The notes below the pieces were generated by a model, which worked only from the letters and a program-made list of their open reading frames with translations, was not told the DNA's origin and searched no databases. This document shows, one piece after another, positions 1 through 7,425 of a stretch of DNA of 19,353 nucleotides; positions within the stretch are counted from its first letter, which is position 1; the number at the start of each line of letters is the position of its first letter. The translations under genes were made by a program, and so were the position numbers. The stretch is from Willaertia magna. Taxonomy: Eukaryota > Heterolobosea > Eutetramitea > Acrasida > Naegleriidae. Location: assembly GCA_902984215.1 (NCBI GenBank), contig CADWAF010000598.1:1-19353 (forward strand), given 5' to 3'.

Positions 1-63
1 ACACTTTTCATCGGGAAGGCTCAAAAGTGAATAGTTATCAGTCTCTTCTTCCTCTTTCATCAT
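1..63 (-). CDS. N-terminal end of an off-edge minus-strand protein (partial)
   Basis: The minus strand from 63 down to the window edge is open from two adjacent ATG codons (61-63 and 58-60). It gives 21 codons: a Glu-rich start, then a segment reading YSLLSLPDEKC. A Leu-Pro-Asp-Glu segment after hydrophobic residues resembles the beginning of many F-box domains, but the visible piece is far too short to assign. A T-rich tract lies just upstream of the ATG. The tRNA-Gln gene lies 49 bp further upstream on the same strand. The rest of the gene is outside the window, so function is unknown. The frame could also be chance, although composition and start context look normal for this genome. Confidence 0.45.
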   Translation of the reverse strand, partial: MMKEEEETDNYSLLSLPDEKC

Positions 64-112
64 TTTTTTTCCCAAAATTTTAACAAGATTGGTTTCCCAA
101 AATATTTCTTTC

Positions 113-182
113 CGTCTAGGGAGGAATCGAACCTCCGTCAAGGGATTCAGAGTCCCCTATGCTACCATTACACCACTAGACG
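113..182 (-). tRNA. tRNA-Gln (anticodon CUG), copy 1
   Basis: On the minus strand this 70-nt segment folds as a complete intronless cloverleaf. It has a 7-bp acceptor stem (CGTCTAG with CTAGACG), a 4-bp D stem with an AATGGTA loop, and a 5-bp anticodon stem enclosing CTCTGAA. The anticodon is therefore CUG, which reads the Gln codon CAG. The variable loop is 4 nt and the T arm is GGAGG-TTCGATT-CCTCC. The B box GGTTCGATTCC matches the eukaryotic Pol III consensus. A TTTT terminator lies 10 nt past the 3' end (minus strand, 102-99). CCA is not encoded, as expected for a eukaryotic nuclear tRNA. A second copy at 9470-9539 is identical. The acceptor stem begins with a C1-G72 pair. Confidence 0.93.
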
Positions 183-325
183 CTGATGATTTGTTTTCAT
201 CTATTCATATTATAATTAAATTCATGGGCCCAAAACGGTACCGAATTTTTCAAATTGTAATCTTGATTTCTTTTGGTTTCCTCAAAGTTCAAAACAGCAG
301 TTTTTATTTGATCTGCATAAAAGAA

Positions 326-2044
326 ATGAAAAAACTTTCTCATTTTTGCACCAAACCATCAGCAACAAGCAATTGTTTCATTATTAAACGAAATAACAGA
401 TTACTATCAACAATTATTAATACCAACAACAACAATAACAACAATGGATATTTTTCTACCTGTTTAAATCATCATAAAGAAGAAACAACAGTTCTTCAAA
501 GTAAAAATTTAGTAGAAACTTTACCTGAAGATTTATCTTTTAATTTGACAGATGAAACAGAAGAAGTTGCCGACGTTTCTTTTTATGACATTGAAAATGC
601 TTATGAAAGAATAAGTAAGTTTTAATATTCCACAATGATAATTTTAACAATATCTTTTCCGATAATAATATTAATAGAACCTCTCTTACATCCAACACCA
701 ATCCAAGAATCAATTATATTATCACAAGATATTTTCGGAGATCAAAAGAATGTTTCTCATCCAAAGAAATTGTTTTTGAAATATGAAAATAAACATATGA
801 CTGGAAGTTTTAAAGAACGTGGTGCAATTAATAAATTAGCTTCTTTAACACCAGAACAAAGATTAAAAGGTGTTGTTGCTAGCTCTGCAGGTAATCATGC
901 ACAAGGTAAGTTTTTAATTTCACAATAGTAATAAGTACTTATTTGTTGAATATTTATGTGAAAAGCTGTTGCCTATCATGCAATGAGATTAGGAGTAAAA
1001 GCAACTATTGTAATGCCTGAATCTACACCATTAGGTAAGTTATATTGTTGACAAGTAGTTATTAAATACTTTACAATAATATTTACAATAAAATAGCAAA
1101 GGTTTCTGGAACAAGAAGACATGGAGCTAAAGTTGTTTTATATGGAGAAAGTGTTGATGATGCATATCAAGAAGCAATGAGAATACAAAAAGAAGAAGAT
1201 AGAGTATTTATCCATCCTTTTAATGATATAGAAGTTATTGCTGGTCAAGGTACATTAGGTCTAGAAGTACTTGAACAAAATCCATATATTGTAAGTAATT
1301 AAAATATTAATTAAATTAATTATAAATAAGGATACCATTGTTTCACCAATTGGAGGTGGTGGATTGATTAGTGGATTAGCAATTGCAGTTAAGGCAGTGA
1401 ATCCAAAGATTAAAGTTTATGGAATTCAAACAGAAAATGTTCCATCAATGTTTATGGCTAAATTAAATAGAAAGATAACAAGTGTACCTTTTCATACAAC
1501 TATTGCTGATGGTGTTGCTGTTAGAACTGCTGGAGATAAAACATTTAAGATTGTTGATAAATTAGTTGATGATATTGTAACTGTCACAGAAAGTGAAATT
1601 GCTCATGCTGTATTAAGTTTATTAGAAAAAGAAAAGACACTTGTTGAAGGTGCTGGATCATTAGGTGTTGCTGCATTACTTGCTGGAAAGTTACCTGAAG
1701 TTACAAATAGTAAAAGTCATTCACACAAGGTTTGTGTTATTCTTAGTGGTGGTAATATGGATGTGTCAACTGTCAGAGATATTATTGATAGAGGATTAGC
1801 TCAATCAGGTCGTTTAGTTAAGTATAGAGTTGTTGTACCTGATAGTCCTGGTCAACTTGCAAAAGTTTTAGCTTCATTAGGTGAATTAAAAGTAAATGTA
1901 AGAGAAGTAGAACATGAACGTGGATTTAATATTCCAGTTGGTTTTACAGGAACAGTTATAACATGTCAAACTAAAGGATTTGAACACATTGAATCAGTTC
2001 AAATAGAATTAATTAAACGTGGATTTAAATGTGAAATTGTATAA
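326..2044 (+). CDS. Threonine ammonia-lyase (threonine dehydratase) with C-terminal ACT domain
   Basis: PLP enzyme that deaminates L-threonine to 2-oxobutanoate plus ammonia. I infer five exons, 326-614, 678-905, 966-1034, 1097-1290 and 1331-2044, giving 497 aa; introns are 63, 60, 62 and 40 nt. The joins restore family sequence: ERIKPLLHPTP across intron 1, GNHAQAVAYHA across intron 2 and PLAKVSGTR across intron 3. Visible motifs are SFKERGA with the PLP lysine near residue 142, SAGNHAQ, the Gly-rich phosphate loop GGGGL near 268-272, and SGGNMD. The last 80 or so residues form one ACT regulatory domain beginning [14 protein letters not shown], typical of the medium-length class. The first ~45 residues are basic, poor in acids and Asn-rich, which may be a mitochondrial targeting peptide (inference). 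I chose the ATG at 326; upstream in-frame sequence runs into the tRNA gene. Confidence 0.93.
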
Positions 2045-2421
2045 AATAATTTATTATACAACAACTATTTTATTATACAACTATTAATTATTATTATATA
2101 TACAACATTTAATCTTCATTAATAATTCATTCCTTCTAAAACTGTCTTTTCATTATCCCTTTAATTCCCATTTACAATTATTAAAATTTAAAGAAAGATA
2201 GTCAATTCCATAAACCAAATATTTCTAGGACCAAAAACAATTTCACGAGTAAGATATTTTCCTATTTTTCCATTACTTAAGTTAATCTTATTACTAACAT
2301 TGTAAAATTCCCATAATTTTATTTTACTATTTATATTTTAATTAAACAGAGAGAAATGATCAGCTTTGAAAAAAAAAATCTGCAAGTCAACCTTGATTAT
2401 TAATCTATTGATTAACTAGAA
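2045..2421. other. Intergenic spacer, AT-rich, with an imperfect ATACAAC repeat
   Basis: This 377-bp gap lies between the threonine ammonia-lyase stop and the F-box gene start. Its left end (about 2050-2107) holds three imperfect copies of a TATACAAC-containing unit and is probably the 3' UTR. No tRNA or other RNA gene is visible. On the minus strand, 2188-2337 is open for 49 codons without an ATG (see findings). The last ~80 bp before 2422, including an A9 run near 2370, probably contain the promoter and 5' UTR of the F-box gene. Confidence 0.5.
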
Positions 2422-3577
2422 ATGTATTTTCCTTTAACTGTTCATCCATTTAATACTTTTGGTAAACAAGAGATTAAAAAGTTTATTGAGGAAGAAGAAC
2501 ATTTAAAACAATTTAAATCTCCATCACTTGCAAAAGTTGTTTCATTTTCTAGTACTTCTTCATTAACTGATTTAGAAGAGATTAATAATCAAATGAAATT
2601 GTTAAATAATTATGATTCGCAACAACAATCTATGGTTGTCGGTCAACCTGGAAAGGCAATTAATCCGCAACAATTAAAAGAAGAAGAAGACAATAAGAAA
2701 GAAGTTAAGAAGAGACAAAAATTCTTATTTGAAGATGATGAAAAAGAAGAAGAAGAAGAAGAAACTACAATAATTGATGATTTAGCAACTGTTAAAATAG
2801 ATAATAATGAGAGTACTACTAATAAAAGAGAAGAAATAGTTTCTTCTTTAAAGAAAGAAAAGAAAAAAGAAGTTGACTATTACAACATTATTCAAGATGC
2901 TGGTTATGATTTCATTTCAGATGTCAAACAAGTTTGTAATTTCTTTTATGATACAATTATAGAAAATAATAATCCACAAAAGAAATGTAGAAAAGTTAAA
3001 TTTAACAAAAATAATCAATTTAAAAATTCAATTAATGATTTACCAAAAGAAATATTACAAATAATATTTAATTATTTATTTTATTTTAAAGGAAATTCTT
3101 TACAACAATTTAATGAAAATTATAATCAAAATAATAACACATTCTTATCACTTTTATTAACATGTAAAGAATGGAATGATATAATAATTGATAATCACTA
3201 TTTTTGGAAAGAAAGAGTTATTTATTTACATTATTTCTTAAGAAAGAAGAAACATTTAATGTTATTAGAAAATCATTTACCTTTTATTGGGAATTCATTT
3301 CAATTAAAAGAATTTGAAAGAATGAAAATTGAACAAGAACTAGAAAAGAAAGAGTTGGAGGTAAATGATTTGTATGAAAGAAAGAGATTCTGGTATTATT
3401 ATTGGTTATGTTTACTTAAGGAAAAGTCAAAGAGATTAAAACAAATGAAGCAAGAACATGGTAAGTTTAATTCATTTAATATTTTATTTATTTATTATTT
3501 TTAAAGAATGGTTGTTAATGTTCACTGTAATGATTGTTTTGGTTTATCAAATAATAAGATGTTTATTAAGGCGATAA
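2422..3577 (+). CDS. F-box protein with a C-terminal transmembrane tail
   Basis: Two exons, 2422-3460 and 3507-3577, joined over a 46-nt intron with a GTAAGT donor and AAAG acceptor, give 369 aa. The ATG is the first after an in-frame TAA at 2413. Residues 1-200 are Glu/Lys-rich and probably disordered. An F-box occupies about residues 203-265: LPKEILQIIFNYL, then an Asn-rich insert, then LLLTCKEWNDII and FWKERV. F-box proteins bind Skp1 and recruit substrates to SCF ubiquitin ligases. A Lys/Glu-rich, coiled-coil-like helix follows. Exon 2 encodes a ~17-residue hydrophobic span beginning WLLMFTVMIVLVY and ends in CLLRR, which looks like a membrane anchor with a short basic cytosolic end. No substrate-binding repeats are visible, so the target is unknown. 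Confidence 0.8.
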
Positions 3578-3673
3578 TATTTTGTAACTAAATTGTAAAT
3601 TATGTACATTAAAATAAAAAATAACTGGCAACATATAATTAAGATTGTTAATTATTTTTTAAAAAAATGGAAA

Positions 3674-4186
3674 ATGGAGGAAAAAGATGATGTTAAGAGC
3701 GAGTACAGTTCTTCTTCTTACTATGATCCATTTTACGAATTTGATGCACCTAAATATACAGACTTAGAAAAAGATAATTTAAAAACAGAAGAAGTGGATG
3801 AATGGTTTAAGGCAAGTCATTCTTACCACGAGCAAAAACCTTTCAAAAAATCAAGTGGACCTGGCGATAAAAAGAGATGGTCAAACGAAAAGGAAAAATT
3901 AAGGAAAGTCGTAACAAAATTTCTAACAAAGGAGAAAGAAAACCCTAACAGTAAAGGAACAGAAAATAAGGCTGGGACGTCTGGAAAAAAAGAAAACGCA
4001 AAGAAATCAACTAAGAAAAAAGAAAAGAAATTAGAAACAAAAAAGAAGAAAAAAGAAAAGAAATTTGAAACTCCCTTTTCTGAGTATCTGGACAGTTCTT
4101 TCGTTCTTTACTACTCTGATATAGAAGAGAAAAAGAGACGTGTAAAACTTTCCAAAGCTAAGAAAAATTTAGGTTTTATAAATTAA
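3674..4186 (+). CDS. Hypothetical Lys/Glu-rich protein
   Basis: 170-aa open frame, not recognised. The N-terminal third is acidic and Tyr/Ser-rich (YSSSSYYDPFYEFD), the middle is very Lys-rich with KKKEKK blocks, and the end is mixed. An ATG 72 bp upstream (3602) is in frame and would add 24 residues. It lies only 24 bp after the F-box gene stop, so I prefer 3674. The stop overlaps the stop of the convergent minus-strand gene: the two coding regions share 4176-4186. The Lys blocks could act as nuclear or nucleolar targeting signals, but that is inference. The frame is uninterrupted and has ordinary codon use for the window. Confidence 0.6.
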   Translation: MEEKDDVKSEYSSSSYYDPFYEFDAPKYTDLEKDNLKTEEVDEWFKASHSYHEQKPFKKSSGPGDKKRWSNEKEKLRKVVTKFLTKEKENPNSKGTENKAGTSGKKENAKKSTKKKEKKLETKKKKKEKKFETPFSEYLDSSFVLYYSDIEEKKRRVKLSKAKKNLGFIN

Positions 4187-5915
4187 TGGTTGAATCTGTG
4201 GTTGTGCTACTAAGGGTACCACTTAAATTAGGCAATGAATCCATTTCATCGTATCCAAATTCAGAGGCTGCTATTTGTCCAACAATATCATTGGTTGCTT
4301 TTGAAAACTCATTATAAACCTCACCCATCACTTCGTTCAGTATATCTTCACTTAGTGTTTCCAAAACTTTAGGTGAAATATCAAAACTATTGTGAATAAA
4401 TTGTTCATATTTTTCTCTATTCTTCCTTATTTCCTTAGTAGTATTGTAGTCCAGAGGAAATTCACTAGTTGAGGAAGACATTGAACTTCTTATAACAGAG
4501 TCACTGCTTAAAGTATCTGACGTTGTTGATATAAAACTCGATATTGAGGCGTTTACGGGTATAACCCCTTGTTTAATTTCACAGTATCTCTGTCTAATTT
4601 GGTTTTCTTTCTTCTCCATTTCCGTGAGTAGAGAAAGTATTTCTTCCAATTGACCTTCCTCCACTTCGTTATGTTTAAACGGTTTTCTAATTTCTTGTAA
4701 AATATTCTTTTTTACAACATGCGTCTTTCTCTTTTGTTTATTTTTCATTTCCTCTTCGGCTAATTCAAATAATAAATCGTTTAAAATTTGATCTTCAAGT
4801 TGTTTATAATTTACATTGTTTGCCCTCTTATTGTACAAACTTCGTTCGATAGGATTATTTTCATTATTTACATTTGTGGCAAGAGTTTTAGGTTGTATAT
4901 TGTTTGTCTTTGGTACGTTATTATTTGGGTTACCTCCCTCAAATCTTGGAGGAATTTCAATAGTTGTTTGTATTTCTTTCTCTTCTTTTGAGATGTTGTA
5001 TTCATTTAAACGTGGAGATCCCTCCCTTGTAGGTATTTTATCTAATTGTGGTTGTGGCGTTGAGAGAACACTACTTTCTTCATTAGGAGAGGAATGTGCA
5101 GAAATGTTTTCCTTGATAATCTTCTTTTTCTTTGGCGAGTTTCTGTTTAATAATAATGAAGTTGCTTTCTTTTGTTCCTTTCGTAATTCTGTGAACTCCT
5201 TCTCTTTCACTTTATTTACAACTTCCTTTTCAAATTTCTTTTGAATTGCTACAGTGGGTTTTAACAATCTTTCATACACATTATTAGGTGAAGATTTATT
5301 TCTAGGAGCATTTTGTGTTATTTCTTTAGATTCCTTAGAAGGATTAGTTGTTTTAAGTTTATCATTGATTACAGAATTGTTATTTGATTTGGATTTTAAT
5401 GATGTTGGGGGAATACTTTTCTTAGAGGAAATAGAATTGATTACAGATTTCTTAGTTTCTTGTTTTGTAATTCCTTTAATTAAAGAGGGTTGTTTTGAAT
5501 AAATAGATTTTGAAGGTTTGCTTTCTGTTGGGGGTTTGATGTTACACTCATTATTATTTTGTTTAGATACAGAAGTTGGTTGAGTTGTTGAGGAACTGAT
5601 CTTTTCCTTACTTTTTGGAGAGGATGTTGTAGAAGAAGGTAAAGATTTAGAAGAAGGAAAACTTGAGGGAAAGAGTTGTTTCACTTGTTCCAGTAAATTT
5701 GGATGGGTTACCGGAATGCCTGCTAAACACTTTTTAACATCTTCTTTGGCGATCCTACAAACTAATTGCATAAATTCTTCCCTACTTTTAGGTAATCCAA
5801 AGAAAATATTATTCTTAGTATTAAAACTGCTATCTATATTATTAAGGGATACATTTTTACTATTGTTATCTATCAATAATAATTGAGGATGATTATCTAT
5901 TCGTTCTTGTTCCAT
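4176..5915 (-). CDS. Hypothetical 579-aa Ser/Asn/Lys-rich protein with coiled coil
   Basis: Single-exon open frame starting at the ATG at 5913-5915. Residues ~40-75 look like a short helical domain (SREEFMQLVCRIAKEDVKK). Residues ~85-350 are low-complexity Ser/Pro/Lys/Asn sequence, interrupted by a conserved-looking patch YERLLKPTVAIQKKFEKE and a Lys/Glu helix. Around 375-455 is a predicted coiled coil ending QIRQRYCEIKQG. After a Ser-rich linker, helical segments occupy the last ~85 residues (for example LSEDILNEVMGEVYNEF). Long coiled coils flanked by Ser-rich linkers are common in cytoskeletal or basal-body proteins. I noted a vague similarity in layout to moonraker/OFIP-type centriolar proteins but cannot confirm it. 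It is followed 118 bp upstream on the same strand by another gene. Confidence 0.72.
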   Translation of the reverse strand: MEQERIDNHPQLLLIDNNSKNVSLNNIDSSFNTKNNIFFGLPKSREEFMQLVCRIAKEDVKKCLAGIPVTHPNLLEQVKQLFPSSFPSSKSLPSSTTSSPKSKEKISSSTTQPTSVSKQNNNECNIKPPTESKPSKSIYSKQPSLIKGITKQETKKSVINSISSKKSIPPTSLKSKSNNNSVINDKLKTTNPSKESKEITQNAPRNKSSPNNVYERLLKPTVAIQKKFEKEVVNKVKEKEFTELRKEQKKATSLLLNRNSPKKKKIIKENISAHSSPNEESSVLSTPQPQLDKIPTREGSPRLNEYNISKEEKEIQTTIEIPPRFEGGNPNNNVPKTNNIQPKTLATNVNNENNPIERSLYNKRANNVNYKQLEDQILNDLLFELAEEEMKNKQKRKTHVVKKNILQEIRKPFKHNEVEEGQLEEILSLLTEMEKKENQIRQRYCEIKQGVIPVNASISSFISTTSDTLSSDSVIRSSMSSSTSEFPLDYNTTKEIRKNREKYEQFIHNSFDISPKVLETLSEDILNEVMGEVYNEFSKATNDIVGQIAASEFGYDEMDSLPNLSGTLSSTTTDSTINL

Positions 5916-6033
5916 CCGCCTTTAAGGGAACGATCATGAATTTTTTTAATAATACAATTATTTACAAATTTTCATTTCTATCAAAGATCATTTCAAATAA
6001 TGTTGCTCCGTACTACATGACATGAAATAATGA

Positions 6034-7068
6034 TTAAATAGTATCTCCAACAATGTCAGCAAAATGAAGTTCTTGTTCCTTATCTACTAATTCTGTTTTT
6101 GGTAACTCTTCTTTGTCAACTTCTGCAAATAATTTTCTCATCTTTTCAATTGCATCCTCACTTTCTTTATCCCAATTCTTTTCTTTTTCTGGAGTTATAC
6201 TCCACCCATTCCTTAATTTCTTGGTTGGTGAACTGTGTGTGGTTGATTTCTTTTTTCTTGGTGATTCAGTATTCTTTTTTTCTTTCCTTTTCTTTCCTCC
6301 TTTTTTAGTCACTGAAGTTCTTCTTTTTCTAGCAGTTCTTGGTGGTTTACTTTCTTCTTCACTCTCTTCAGGAGATGAGACATCACTGAAAATATCGTCA
6401 CCAATCGTATTGGCCTTTGTATTATTCAAATTGGCTCCATATAAATCATCTTCATTGTCACCAAAGGTTAATACTCTGTTGTGGGTTACATCTGAAATTC
6501 TTTCTTTTGCTTTTAAGGCAGAATCTCTTGTTGCTCTCTTTTTTGTAGTCTTAGGTTCTTCAGTTGACTTATTTTCATCTTTTCTTTTTACAAATCTTCT
6601 TTTTCTCTTTGTAGATGAAGTTTCGTTATACAAATTTTCTTCATCTGAAATTTGAGTTATATCTTCATCTTTATTTTGTAATGATGTAGAAGTACTTGGT
6701 TGAGTAGTGTCAAATCTTGTTTCTTTTAACGATTCAGTCATTCCGAATGCTAGATTCAAATCATCTTGTGTCAATTGTGTAAGTGTATTTTCAAATTCAT
6801 TTAGACTCCCTAAACCATCATTATTTGGAGTATCCGTCAGCAGTAATTGTTCATTCAAGGAAGTATTTAAAACTGGAGTAATATTTACTTGTAAAATATC
6901 ATTAATACTTTCATCTAAATGTTGAACAAGTTTATTCGTTTGTACGGGAGTTGTAGTATCTTCATTCTCTTTACTTTTCTTTTTACCTAATAAATTTTGT
7001 AAAGGAGAAGTCTCCTCTGTTTGTTGTTTCTCTTTAGTTAATTGAAGAAATTCTCTTTCACTTAGCAT
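6034..7068 (-). CDS. Hypothetical basic, probably nuclear protein
   Basis: 344-aa single-exon frame beginning at the ATG at 7066-7068. The frame stays open a little further upstream, but no other ATG is present there. The first ~140 residues are rich in Leu, Thr, Asn and Gln with repeated acidic helices (LNEFENTLTQLTQDDLNLAF). Then come clusters of basic residues that look like nuclear localisation signals (KRKRRFVKRK, TARKRR, KKGGKKRKEKK), alternating with acidic Ser clusters (SSPEESEEES) that resemble CK2 sites. The C-terminus is the most structured part: NGWSITPEKEKNWDKESEDA, then a helix, ending HFADIVGDTI. I do not recognise the family. Its start faces the alkyl-DHAP synthase gene across a 357-bp divergent promoter. 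Confidence 0.7.
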   Translation of the reverse strand: MLSEREFLQLTKEKQQTEETSPLQNLLGKKKSKENEDTTTPVQTNKLVQHLDESINDILQVNITPVLNTSLNEQLLLTDTPNNDGLGSLNEFENTLTQLTQDDLNLAFGMTESLKETRFDTTQPSTSTSLQNKDEDITQISDEENLYNETSSTKRKRRFVKRKDENKSTEEPKTTKKRATRDSALKAKERISDVTHNRVLTFGDNEDDLYGANLNNTKANTIGDDIFSDVSSPEESEEESKPPRTARKRRTSVTKKGGKKRKEKKNTESPRKKKSTTHSSPTKKLRNGWSITPEKEKNWDKESEDAIEKMRKLFAEVDKEELPKTELVDKEQELHFADIVGDTI

Positions 7069-7425
7069 GGTTGTTATTTCAATTAGACGGTTTGTGATGT
7101 AATTGAAAGGCTTAGTTTTCGTCAATTATTTTTTGATCAAAAATTACTTTCCATTCAGCTTTGGAAATTGTATTTTCGATTCCATAAATAAAAATTGTCA
7201 ATTATTTAAAACCTGCTTTTTTCTTTTTGGTTTATTTAACAAGTGCATTTGCTTGGCGTTCTGGTGCTTTAGTTTAAAACTTGTGGTATAGATGTAATGT
7301 AATTATGATAATCAAATAAACCAATAGGAAAGACTTGCCTCTAATTTTCCTTATCGCTATTGCATTTAGTTGTTTTGCAATTTTCCTGTTTCAGTTTAAA
7401 TAAAATCCTTGATACTTCATCCTTT
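7069..7425. promoter_or_regulatory. Divergent promoter region between a nuclear-type gene (-) and alkyl-DHAP synthase (+)
   Basis: This 357-bp interval separates two head-to-head start codons and must serve both genes. It holds a CCAAT-like element in ACCAATAGGAAAG at about 7320-7332, and T-rich stretches. A 9-mer from this site, AATAGGAAA (7323-7331), recurs at 14168-14176 in the other divergent promoter of the window, at a similar distance (94 and 99 bp) from the plus-strand ATG. No gene or RNA is visible in the interval itself. The promoter role is inferred from gene orientation. Confidence 0.45.

Noticed and set aside
89..325. In-frame upward extension of the threonine ammonia-lyase reading frame across the tRNA region
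   Set aside because: The extension translates the reverse of the tRNA-Gln gene and is not protein-like. The ATG at 326 starts a plausible leader.
3602..3673. Upstream start for the Lys-rich protein giving 24 extra residues
   Set aside because: It begins only 24 bp after the F-box gene stop, and the extra segment is unlike the rest. It is kept only as an alternative.
4788..5502. Plus-strand open frames opposite the 579-aa gene
   Set aside because: They are antisense shadows of a long, well-started minus-strand frame and have Phe/Ser/Leu-rich translations typical of reversed Lys/Asn/Glu codons.
6099..7291. Plus-strand open frames opposite and beyond the basic nuclear-type gene
   Set aside because: These are shadows of the minus-strand coding region or AT-rich leader sequence, without protein-like composition.
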